A stretch of 11,471 nt of DNA, taken from NCBI GenBank assembly GCA_026388495.1, contig JAPLJQ010000411.1, positions 1-11,471 on the forward strand, written 5' to 3'. The notes below the pieces were generated by a model that worked only from the letters and a program-made list of their open reading frames with translations, ran no database searches and was not told the DNA's origin. The DNA is from Deltaproteobacteria bacterium. GTDB taxonomy: Bacteria > Desulfobacterota > Syntrophia > Syntrophales > UBA2185. Shown one piece after another: positions 5,365-11,471 of the stretch. Made by a program: the position numbers and the translations under genes. The stretch's first letter is position 1, and every line of letters starts with the position of its first letter.

Positions 5365-5431
5365 GATTCTGCAAAGGAGTTCGCTAAAATATATTACACG
5401 GTTTTTAACTCCTGTGAAAGTTAAACGTTTG

Positions 5432-6394
5432 TTAATCCTCCTCCTTCACCCCGGTCTGTGCGACAATTTTTTTATAATAATCGGTAAGTTCTTTGAATTC
5501 CCTGGTCAGATCATCTGAGTTGCGGTAAGCAATAGCCATTTCGAAATCCATCATGAATTTTTTAAATTCAGGCCCCTCCATAGCCTCTTTAAAGGCTCTG
5601 TCGAGTCTGGTGACCACTGCCTTTGGAAGGCCTTTAGGACCAACAATAGCAGTCATATGAATCATCTTAATATTGTACCCAAGTTCAATGGCTGTTGGAA
5701 TCTGCGGAAAACTGGGCATGCGTGATCCCGTAAAGGAGGCAAGGAGCCTCGTTTGACCACTACGGACGTTTGATACAAAAGTGGCCGGCTGGCAAACTTC
5801 GGCTTCGATGTGCCCACCCAACAGGGCCATATCTGAAAGGGCACAACTTTTAAAAGGGACATGGATTAGCTTGAGCCCTTCCTGGAAGGCAAGAGTTTCC
5901 ATGGCCAGATGATAAACTGACCCCGATCCTGAAGTCCCATATCTTATTTTCCCTGGATTGGCTTTGGCATAATTGACAAACTCCTTCAAAGTTTTCCAAG
6001 GAGAATCGTTTTTGACCATAAGGGGCACCACGGCATCTCCGTATTTCACGATGGGCGTGAAATCCTTATTGAGGTCGAAAGGGAGCTCCCGCATGTGCTG
6101 GCTTATGAAGATCCCGCCAGCAATGTGAGAAATGTTATATCCATCTGGTTTCTCTTTCTTTAAGCTCGCTAAACCTACTGATCCTGTCCCCCCTGGTTTA
6201 TTTATGATCATTATGGGTTGTCCTAAAATTTTGCCGGCCTGTTCACAAAGAGCACGCATAGAAACATCCCCCGCACCGCCAGGTGCAAAACCGACGATGG
6301 CAGTAATTGGCTTATCAGGATATTCAGCCATTGCCGCAGGCGAGAGAGCCAGCATAATGGTTAAAAAAATTACCCCAATCATTTCTCTCTTCAT
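5432..6394 (-). CDS. Tricarboxylate-type periplasmic binding protein (TctC/Bug family)
   Basis: A 320-residue exported solute-binding protein of the Bug/TctC family, the periplasmic part of tripartite tricarboxylate transporters, which bind carboxylates such as citrate or aromatic acids. Residues 1-23 are a signal peptide (basic start, hydrophobic core, cleavage after Ala-Met-Ala). The mature protein opens with the typical YPDKPITAIVGFAPGGAGD. The second ligand-loop region, NKPGGTGSVGLASL (about 65-78), the PDGY motif and the GTSGSGS segment (about 154-160) are all family marks. Length is normal. GGGGA lies about ten bases before the ATG at 6394. No tctA or tctB membrane genes lie in the window. 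Orphan Bug proteins are common and may share a transporter or act as sensors; the ligand is unknown. Base composition is AT-richer than that of the genes after 6767. Confidence 0.9.
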   Translation of the reverse strand: MKREMIGVIFLTIMLALSPAAMAEYPDKPITAIVGFAPGGAGDVSMRALCEQAGKILGQPIMIINKPGGTGSVGLASLKKEKPDGYNISHIAGGIFISQHMRELPFDLNKDFTPIVKYGDAVVPLMVKNDSPWKTLKEFVNYAKANPGKIRYGTSGSGSVYHLAMETLAFQEGLKLIHVPFKSCALSDMALLGGHIEAEVCQPATFVSNVRSGQTRLLASFTGSRMPSFPQIPTAIELGYNIKMIHMTAIVGPKGLPKAVVTRLDRAFKEAMEGPEFKKFMMDFEMAIAYRNSDDLTREFKELTDYYKKIVAQTGVKEED

Positions 6395-6456
6395 TTTTGT
6401 ATTCCCCTTTCTGTTTTCAGGAAAACCAAGAAATCGATGTTAGGAATAACATCTCC

Positions 6457-6636
6457 CTACCTTCGCCCTACCATTAGCAACTGTACCAGGTTTGCTCCCG
6501 AGTTGAGTAGCGAACTCCCAACAATTTCCTGTATAGGTTTGCCACTCGCTATCTGATCTAAAACTTTGAGAAGCGACTTTCTCTTATCCGCGAAAGACGC
6601 CGCTTCTTCACCTGTGAGCGAAGATAAAGTACGCAT
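6457..6636 (-). CDS. Short open frame of 59 codons upstream of the Bug gene, hypothetical
   Basis: On the same strand as the Bug gene and 62 bases ahead of it, an ATG at 6636 opens a 59-residue frame (MRTLSSLTGEEAASFADKRK and on). It reads as mostly helical and protein-like: an acidic and basic N-terminal half, a SGKPIQEIVG segment and a hydrophobic end. No family is recognised and there is only a weak purine stretch before the ATG. It could be a small gene sharing a transcript with the Bug gene, or the remnant of a larger gene broken near 6457. About 130 bases further on (6637-6766) nothing else is seen except a small GCCCC-GGGGC hairpin near 6719. Confidence 0.3.
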   Translation of the reverse strand: MRTLSSLTGEEAASFADKRKSLLKVLDQIASGKPIQEIVGSSLLNSGANLVQLLMVGRR

Positions 6637-6766
6637 CCCGGCTCAGGATGTCGGGGGCCACGCATCTGGCCATTTTTGAACAGCCTGCAAAGAAGATTTT
6701 CCCAACAGGCTTTTGGATGCCCCTGCGGGGCGTTCCCCGGAAAGAGATATTCAGGACAACCTGCGG

Positions 6767-7213
6767 CTAATGACGGCCGCCGGTCTCCTTTTTCCCTTCC
6801 AGGAGTCTCCCGATGTCGCCGGCGATATTCTTCCCCGTATCTAACGCGTCTTTCCCCTTGTCGATCCCCTTGTCCAGGACGGTCTTCCCCTGGTCAACCC
6901 ATTCCCTGCCCTTCTCATAGGCCTCTTTCCTTTTGTCGAACAGTTCCTTCCCCTGCTTGTAGGCCTCCTTCCCCCGATCCACAGCCTTCTCGGTCCCGGT
7001 CCGGACCTTCTGCAAGGCATCCTTGAGGCTGGCGGGTCTGGACTCCGGATGCTGGAAGTAGAACCAGCCGGCGATCGCCAAGGCAACGATGATCAAAATC
7101 AGCGCCAGTTTGATCAGGCTCTTGAACAGGAAATAGAGAATCAACAGGACGGCAAAGCAGACTGCCATCGCGATCAGCGGATGTTCGGTCACGGCGTGGA
7201 CGATCCCTTCCAT
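6767..7213 (-). CDS. Membrane-anchored protein with charged amphipathic repeats, hypothetical
   Basis: A 148-residue protein with two hydrophobic segments near the N-terminus (about 12-30 and 34-53), the second followed by Trp-Phe-Tyr-Phe, and then a long hydrophilic part rich in Lys, Glu, Asp and Gly. From about 73 to 130 it repeats a loose D-x-G-K-x-x-x-x-x-G-K pattern (GKEAYKQGKELFDK, EKGREWVDQGK, DKGIDKGKDALDTGK), as in amphipathic helices of YtxH-like or LEA-like proteins. No enzyme motif is present. The tail probably lies along the membrane or in the cytoplasm or periplasm; topology cannot be settled. AAGGAGGTGAG immediately before the ATG is an excellent ribosome binding site and fixes the start. 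It is divergent from mtaB across 169 bases and appears monocistronic. Function is unknown; a stress or envelope role is only a guess. Confidence 0.75.
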   Translation of the reverse strand: MEGIVHAVTEHPLIAMAVCFAVLLILYFLFKSLIKLALILIIVALAIAGWFYFQHPESRPASLKDALQKVRTGTEKAVDRGKEAYKQGKELFDKRKEAYEKGREWVDQGKTVLDKGIDKGKDALDTGKNIAGDIGRLLEGKKETGGRH

Positions 7214-7285
7214 GGCTCACCTCCTTAAGGGTGTATGATGCCATTTTACTTGAAACGACTTTGAAATGCCATCAATCCTTTCGCC

Positions 7286-7314
7286 TTGACAAACGGCGAG
7301 CCGGACGATTAGAT
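7286..7314 (+). promoter_or_regulatory. Possible promoter of mtaB
   Basis: A perfect -35 box TTGACA (7286-7291) is followed after 17 bases by TTAGAT (7309-7314), a poor -10 box with three of six matches. It is placed about 70 bases before the mtaB start. Moderate evidence only. Confidence 0.35.
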
Positions 7315-7382
7315 GCCGGAGAAGAAAAAGTGAGGGGAAGACAAGCTTGACGGGGAAACCGGATCATAAAAGGGGATCGGGA

Positions 7383-8687
7383 ATGGTCAGGGTCGCCATG
7401 GCCACGCTGGGCTGCAAAGTCAACCAGTGCGAATCGGCAGGGATCGCAGAGGCGCTCGCCACCCGCGGGATGGTCCTCGTACCGTTCGAGGCGTCGGCGG
7501 ACGTCTACATTATCAACACCTGCACGGTCACCGGCCGGACGGATGACCAGTCCCGCCAACTCATCCGTCGGGCGATCCGGAAAAACCCGTCGGCGGCCGT
7601 CCTCGTCACCGGCTGCTACGCCCAAAGGGCCCCGGAGGAGATCGCCCGGATCGCCGGCGTCCGATTCATCGCCGGAAACGCCGAGAAGGAACGGATTCCA
7701 GATATCCTGTCTGAAAAGACGGCAGAAGTTCCGCGGATTCTGGTCGGCGACATCCGGAAGGAAAAGGGGATCTCCCGCCTGGGGGCAACCGTCTTTCCGG
7801 AACACACCCGGGCTTTCTTGAAGATCCAGGACGGCTGCGACGCTCTTTGCAGTTACTGCATCGTCCCCCATGCACGGGGCGCAAGCCGGAGCCTCCCCCA
7901 GGAGGAGGTCCTGGAGAGGATCGCTTCGATCTCCCGCGCCGGTTACCGGGAGATCGTCCTCGCGGGGATCCACCTGGGCGCCTGGGGCCGCGATCTCCGT
8001 CCGCAGGCTGATCTTGCGACCCTCGTCCGGCGAATCGCGAACGGATGCGCCGTGGAGCGCCTCCGGCTGAGTTCGATTGAACCGCGCGAGCTGAACGGGG
8101 AAATCATCGCCCTCATCGGGACGTCCGGAATAGTCTGCCGCCATCTCCACATCCCCCTTCAGAGCGGCGACGACGGGATTCTCTCCGCGATGCGCCGGGA
8201 TTACGATGCGGCCTTCTTCCGGGATCTCGTCCGGAAGCTCCACGCGATCGTCCCTGGCATCGCGATCGGGATCGACCTCATGGCGGGCTTCCCCGGCGAA
8301 ACGGAGGAGGCCTTTGCAAACACGCTGCGTATGGTCGAAGCGATGCCCATCGCCTACGTTCACGTCTTTCCCTACTCCCGCCGGCCGGGCACCCCCGCCG
8401 CGACGATGGCCGGGCAAGTTTCCGAGGAGAAAAAAAAGAGACGGGCGGAACGTTTGCGGGCGGTCGGGGCGGCGAAGCGGCAGGCGTTCGCCGAGAGGTT
8501 CATCGGTACGCCGCTCCAGGTTCTCGTCGAGGGGAGAACCGATAAAAATACCGGATTCCCGATCGGATTCTCCGACAACTACATTCCCGTCGCCGTCCGC
8601 GGCGGCGTTGCCGCCAACCGGATCGTCCGGGTCTTGCCCGAAGCCTTCCGGGAGGGCCGTCTGATCGCGGAGGTCATCCTTGAATGA
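7383..8687 (+). CDS. mtaB: tRNA t6A37 methylthiotransferase MtaB
   Basis: A 434-residue radical SAM enzyme that adds a methylthio group to N6-threonylcarbamoyladenosine at position 37 of tRNAs reading ANN codons. The N-terminal domain has the three cysteines of the auxiliary cluster: Cys11 in TLGCKVNQCES, Cys47 in NTCTVT and Cys78 in GCYAQ. The radical SAM domain has GCDALCSYC at 141-149 with the CxxxCxxC triad 142, 146 and 149. HIPLQSGDDGIL (245-256) and GIDLMAGFPGET (276-287) are further family motifs. The last 60 or so residues form a TRAM-like RNA-binding domain. TLGCKVNQCE at the start separates MtaB from MiaB and RimO. The ATG at 7383 follows AGGGGA and gives the usual short N-terminus; a TTG at 7347 would add 12 untypical residues. 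Length is normal and the gene intact. Confidence 0.93.
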   Translation: MVRVAMATLGCKVNQCESAGIAEALATRGMVLVPFEASADVYIINTCTVTGRTDDQSRQLIRRAIRKNPSAAVLVTGCYAQRAPEEIARIAGVRFIAGNAEKERIPDILSEKTAEVPRILVGDIRKEKGISRLGATVFPEHTRAFLKIQDGCDALCSYCIVPHARGASRSLPQEEVLERIASISRAGYREIVLAGIHLGAWGRDLRPQADLATLVRRIANGCAVERLRLSSIEPRELNGEIIALIGTSGIVCRHLHIPLQSGDDGILSAMRRDYDAAFFRDLVRKLHAIVPGIAIGIDLMAGFPGETEEAFANTLRMVEAMPIAYVHVFPYSRRPGTPAATMAGQVSEEKKKRRAERLRAVGAAKRQAFAERFIGTPLQVLVEGRTDKNTGFPIGFSDNYIPVAVRGGVAANRIVRVLPEAFREGRLIAEVILE

Positions 8688-8752
8688 CAATGCGATGAGA
8701 TTTTTGCGTAACTTTGAAATCGGATCCCGAAAGCGCGCGTTGGAGATTTTTC

Positions 8753-8767
8753 GGGGCACCCTGCCCC
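8753..8767. repeat. Short hairpin GGGGCA/TGCCCC
   Basis: GGGGCA (8753-8758) pairs perfectly with TGCCCC (8762-8767) around a three-base loop, shortly after the mtaB stop. T residues lie before it on the plus strand, so it is not a normal terminator for mtaB. Confidence 0.4.
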
Positions 8768-8857
8768 CGCAGCGGAGTGCCCGCAATGACGATTGTTTGA
8801 GCGCGAAGCGCGAGTTTCGTCTTTGCAGCGAAGCGAGGAGGCGCAGGGTCGAAAAAT

Positions 8858-8888
8858 GGGAAGCCTTGCCCTGCGGGCAGAGCTTCCC
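8858..8888. repeat. Two-tier hairpin
   Basis: GGGAAGC (8858-8864) pairs with GCTTCCC (8882-8888). Inside, GCCC pairs with GGGC around TGC, with a three-base internal loop on each side (CTT and AGA). The neat nested design suggests a mobile palindromic repeat or a structured RNA rather than chance. Confidence 0.5.
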
Positions 8889-8931
8889 GGCAAGGAAAAG
8901 GAAACGGTCTGTTTATTTTATTGCGCCCCTG

Positions 8932-8954
8932 ATCCCCGCGCACAAGGCGGGGAT
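8932..8954. repeat. Perfect eight-base-pair hairpin
   Basis: ATCCCCGC (8932-8939) pairs perfectly with GCGGGGAT (8947-8954) around a seven-base loop, about 90 bases upstream of rnc. It has no T run. It probably belongs to the same repeat material as the neighbouring hairpins. Confidence 0.45.
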
Positions 8955-9042
8955 TGCGGGATGCGCTCCCGGTCCAGCGCGCGGAGGGATCTCGATTTCC
9001 AAAGGTCTCACAATGGCTTTATTGGACTCTTGAGAGAAGATC

Positions 9043-9765
9043 ATGAATAAGGAACGGGTTCGAACCCTGGCAGGGTTGGAGGAACAGCTCGGCTGGCATT
9101 TCGCGGATATCGCTCTTTTGGACAACGCCCTGACGCACCGGTCGTTTGTCAATGAAAATGTCGCCCTCGCCTGCCGGGACAACGAACGGCTGGAGTTTCT
9201 GGGCGACGCCGTTCTGGAACTGATGGTCAGCGACATGCTGATACGGAAATTCCCCGACCATGCCGAGGGGCAGCTCTCCAAACTCCGGGCTTCCGCCGTC
9301 AACGAACAACAGCTCGCGGAACTGGCCCGGAGGTACGGAATCGGCGAACACCTTCTGCTCGGCAAGGGGGAAGAAGGTTCCGGCGGCCGGATGAAATCAT
9401 CGCTTCTGGCGAACGCCTTCGAATCCGTCATTGCCGCCATGTACCTTGACGGCGGTTTCGACCGGACCGCTGTCTTCATCGGCCGGCTCTTCGAGCCGCT
9501 CATTGATGATGGGAAACTCTCCGCCGTTTATCGGGATTACAAAACCGCCGTTCAGGAGATGAGTCAGGTCCTCTTCCGGGATATGCCCCGCTATAGGGTA
9601 ATCTCCGAAACCGGACCGGATCACGAGAAGCGCTTCGAAACGAGCCTCATGATCGGCGACCGGCTGATCGCAACGGGGTGGGGAAAGAGCAAGAAAGAGG
9701 CGGAGCAGCAGGCAGCCAAAATGGCCCTGGAAGAGCTTCGGAAGATTGAGACCATTTTGCGTTAA
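9043..9765 (+). CDS. rnc: Ribonuclease III
   Basis: A 240-residue cytoplasmic enzyme cutting double-stranded RNA, needed for rRNA processing and for turnover of structured mRNAs. The N-terminal nuclease domain (about 8-155) has the signature NERLEFLGDAVLEL at 47-60, with Glu48, Glu51 and Asp55. The second catalytic motif, LLANAFESVIAAMYLDGG (121-138), has Glu127 in place, but the position of E. coli Asp114 is Asn124. The C-terminal double-stranded-RNA-binding domain covers about 164-232 and ends in GWGKSKKEAEQQAA. Length is normal. The ATG at 9043 is preceded by GAGAGAAG. The next gene starts six bases after its stop, so the two are co-transcribed, and era follows, an order familiar in deltaproteobacteria. 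Confidence 0.96.
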   Translation: MNKERVRTLAGLEEQLGWHFADIALLDNALTHRSFVNENVALACRDNERLEFLGDAVLELMVSDMLIRKFPDHAEGQLSKLRASAVNEQQLAELARRYGIGEHLLLGKGEEGSGGRMKSSLLANAFESVIAAMYLDGGFDRTAVFIGRLFEPLIDDGKLSAVYRDYKTAVQEMSQVLFRDMPRYRVISETGPDHEKRFETSLMIGDRLIATGWGKSKKEAEQQAAKMALEELRKIETILR

Positions 9766-9771
9766 TAAAAC

Positions 9772-10831
9772 ATGCCGTTGATCATCCCCATTTTTCTGAT
9801 GAACCGGGGCTGTCCCCACCGGTGCCTCTTCTGCAACGAGCAGTTGACCGCGGGAGATCGCCCGGAGAGGATCACCGAAGCGGCATTCACCGAAACCGTC
9901 CGCACCCACCTTGCCGGCGCGGGACGGAAAAGCGGCCCCGTTCAGATCGCCTTCTACGGCGGGACTTTCACCGGGATGGTGCGGGAGGAACAGCGCCGTC
10001 TGCTCAAACTGGCCGCGCCCTTCCTCCGGGAGGGCGCGGCCGACGGCATCCGGATCTCGACGCGCCCCGACGGGATCGACGCGGAGGGCCTCGATTTTCT
10101 CCGGAGCTCCGGCGTTACGACGGTGGAGGTGGGGGCGCAATCGCTGCACGACGAGGTTCTCCTCCGTTCGCGGCGGGGACATACGGCGGATGACACCGTC
10201 CGGGCGTTAGCCCTCCTTCGGCAAAAGGGTTTCGAGACGGGGATCCATCTGATGGCCGGCCTGCCGGGGGACAGCCCCGGCCGTTTCGTCGAAACGATCG
10301 AACGGGTGATCGCCCTTCGCCCCGACATGGTCCGGATCCATCCGACGCTGGTCCTGCGGGACACCCCCCTCGCCCAGGCCTTTCGGGAAGGAAATTACCT
10401 CCCGCTTGGCCTGGCCGACGCGGTCGCTCTCTGTAAAAATGCACTCAAAGCGCTGACCGCGGCGGGGATCCCCGTCATCCGCCTCGGCCTCCAGACCACC
10501 CGGGAGCTGGAAGAACCGGGGGCCGTCGTCGCGGGGCCTTTTCACCCGGCCTTCCGGTCGCTCGTGGAAACCGCTCTCTTCCTCGAGATGGCGGCCGCCT
10601 TTTCCCCCCGCAGATACCGGCGCCGGCGGGTTGACCCTCCACTTCACCCTCTCCCCGGCCGACGTCTCCAACTTCTACGGCGCGAAGCGGGGAAACATCA
10701 AGGCCTTGCAAGAACGCTTCGGTCTCAGCGGTATTCGCGTCTTGCCCGACCCCGCCCTTCCCCGGCGGACACTCATCCTGACGCTCGGAGCGAAGCGACT
10801 GAGGACGGATTGTTCCGGGCAGATCACTTGA
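9772..10831 (+). CDS. Elp3-like radical SAM protein, interrupted by a poly-C frameshift
   Basis: A radical SAM protein of the Elp3/oxygen-independent coproporphyrinogen oxidase-like group often found between rnc and era. The cluster triad is at the N-terminus: Cys14, Cys18 and Cys21 in NRGCPHRCLFCNEQ. FYGGTFTGM follows at 61-69, then EVGAQSLHDEVL and HLMAGLPGDSPGRF. No acetyltransferase domain is present, so it is not a full Elp3, and its substrate is unknown. The reading frame breaks at the run of six C at 10604-10609. The original frame continues to 10887 with low-complexity Arg/Pro-rich sequence. Dropping one C instead continues as SPADTGAGGLTLHFTLSP with a sensible C-terminus (NFYGAKRGNIKAL and on) ending at 10831, about 352 residues in all. 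A sequencing indel, a true mutation or slippage can each explain this. The start lies six bases after the rnc stop. Confidence 0.8.
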
Positions 10832-10918
10832 GATCCGATTGCAGGAAAACACCCGACATGGTATGGATTACTCCGCGAGTTGAATAGACGGGGGATGTGC
10901 CCTTTTTTAGAAAACTGA

Positions 10919-10943
10919 GGGGACAGATTTCAAATCTGTCCCC
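10919..10943. repeat. Perfect 12-base-pair palindrome ahead of era
   Basis: GGGGACAGATTT (10919-10930) and AAATCTGTCCCC (10932-10943) are perfect inverted repeats around a single C, 33 bases upstream of the era start. From memory, GGGGACAGATTT palindromes are common interspersed repeats in deltaproteobacteria and resemble REP-type elements moved by IS200-like (RAYT) transposases. A hairpin here could also affect readthrough into era. Confidence 0.6.
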
Positions 10944-10976
10944 ATCAAGGCCATCCGGCACAGGAAGGAGACATCC

Positions 10977-11471
10977 GTGTTCAAATCCGGTTTCATCGGC
11001 ATCATCGGCAGACCCAACGTGGGGAAATCGACGCTCATCAACAGAGTCGTCGGTGAGAGGATCGCCATCACCACCCACAAACCCCAGACGACGCGGACCC
11101 GGATCATGGGAATCCGAAACCTTGCGGAGCCGCAACCGGGCCAGATGATCTTTCTCGATACCCCGGGCATCCACCGGGCGACCACCCTCCTGAACCGGGC
11201 CATGGTGGAGGCCGCGACCGGCATCTTTGAGAAGGTCGATCTTCTTCTCCTTCTCGCCGAGGCGGGCCCCGCCCCCCACCCGGACGACCGCTTCATCATC
11301 GAATCCCTCGGGAACTCACCGCTCCCCGTCATCCTCGTCATCAACAAGATCGACCTCGTAGACAAGCGGCTGCTGCTGCCCCTCATCGACGTGTTCCAGA
11401 GTTTGCGCCCCTTCCGGGAGATCCTCCCGCTCTCCGCCCTGAAAAACGAAGGTGTGGACCACCTCATCGGA
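10977..11471 (+). CDS. era: GTPase Era (partial, 3' end outside the window)
   Basis: The first 165 residues of Era, the GTPase that binds 16S rRNA and helps mature the small ribosomal subunit. All GTPase motifs are visible: Walker A GRPNVGKST (11-19), the switch I stretch TTHKPQTTRTRI (32-43), DTPGIH (61-66), NKID (about 124-127) and the SAL motif near 153. The KH RNA-binding domain lies beyond the edge. The GTG at 10977 is the start: GGAAGGAG ends six bases upstream, and the first residues (FKSGFIGIIGRPN) fit the family. It probably belongs to the rnc operon, although a 145-base gap with a palindrome separates it from the corrected end of the radical SAM gene. Confidence 0.96.
   Translation, partial: MFKSGFIGIIGRPNVGKSTLINRVVGERIAITTHKPQTTRTRIMGIRNLAEPQPGQMIFLDTPGIHRATTLLNRAMVEAATGIFEKVDLLLLLAEAGPAPHPDDRFIIESLGNSPLPVILVINKIDLVDKRLLLPLIDVFQSLRPFREILPLSALKNEGVDHLIG

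Larger units (their letters stand above)
5206..5431. other. Intergenic hairpin-rich spacer between convergent genes
   Basis: The spacer between the ends of the aldehyde dehydrogenase and Bug genes holds three hairpins, described separately. A weak one at 5404-5425 (TTTAACT against AGTTAAA) lies close to the Bug stop codon. The single open frame across it is built from the hairpin repeats and is not a credible gene. Confidence 0.6.
8688..9042. other. Intergenic spacer with several hairpins between mtaB and rnc
   Basis: This 355-base spacer holds no credible gene. Open frames cross it on both strands, but they lack ribosome binding sites and known motifs. It contains hairpins at 8753-8767, 8858-8888 and 8932-8954, plus GCGCG-AAGCGCG and AGCGAAGCGAGG stretches near 8800-8840. 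Such dense palindromic matter is typical of interspersed repeats in deltaproteobacterial genomes. No clear rnc promoter was found. Confidence 0.6.

Noticed and set aside
5202..5387. 61-codon open frame overlapping the end of the aldehyde dehydrogenase gene
   Set aside because: It is made almost entirely of the two hairpin repeats and the hairpin between them; not a credible gene.
7272..8786. Long minus-strand frame of 504 codons opposite mtaB
   Set aside because: It is the antisense shadow of the GC-rich mtaB gene, with low-complexity Arg/Asp/Gly-rich sequence and no motif.
8680..9050. Open frames on both strands between mtaB and rnc
   Set aside because: They run through hairpin repeats, lack ribosome binding sites and known domains, and overlap each other.
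9397..10182. Minus-strand frames opposite rnc and the radical SAM gene
   Set aside because: They are antisense shadows in GC-rich coding DNA; the plus-strand genes have clear family signatures.

Overview
The window reads like a piece of a deltaproteobacterial (Desulfobacterota, perhaps Syntrophia-like) chromosome. This rests on the gene order rnc - Elp3-like radical SAM gene - era, on a probable selenoprotein, on an orphan Bug-type binding protein and on the types of palindromic repeats. The taxonomy is inferred; there is no rRNA or other decisive marker. About 1-6640 is AT-richer with loosely packed genes, mobile-element traces and gene remnants. About 6640-11471 is clearly GC-rich and holds housekeeping genes.

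Layout. 1-91: probable end of an insertion sequence whose transposase runs leftward off the window. 92-457 (-): small cupin. 458-640: divergent intergenic region with a good promoter and dyad. 641-976 (+): ArsR-family regulator with an in-frame TGA that is probably read as selenocysteine, followed at once by a bacterial-SECIS-like hairpin (914-960). 977-1274: AT-rich control region with a second strong promoter. 1275-1550 and 1566-1814 (+): a small two-helix membrane protein and a Cys/Met-rich peptide, closed by a terminator (1838-1863). 1864-2291: no intact gene. 2292-3098 (-): ZIP-family metal transporter. 3242-3418: truncated uppP. 3829-5205 (+): ALDH3-type aldehyde dehydrogenase with its own promoter, followed by GC-rich hairpin repeats. 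5432-6394 (-): secreted tricarboxylate-type binding protein without its membrane partners. 6767-7213 (-): membrane-anchored amphipathic-repeat protein. 7383-8687 (+): mtaB. 8688-9042: hairpin-rich spacer. 9043-9765: rnc. 9772-10831: radical SAM gene with a poly-C frameshift. 10977 to the end: era, cut by the window edge.

The most interesting unit is 561-1863. A regulator with Cys pair C52/C54, C82 and a putative Sec91 lies upstream of a small membrane protein and a nine-cysteine, fourteen-methionine peptide. Both promoters carry related ATCATA/TATGAT-containing sequences at their -10 regions. The simplest reading is a metal-, metalloid- or redox-responsive module in which the selenoprotein controls itself and the small-protein operon. 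That function is inference; the in-frame TGA, the hairpin, the promoters and the Cys/Met composition are seen directly.
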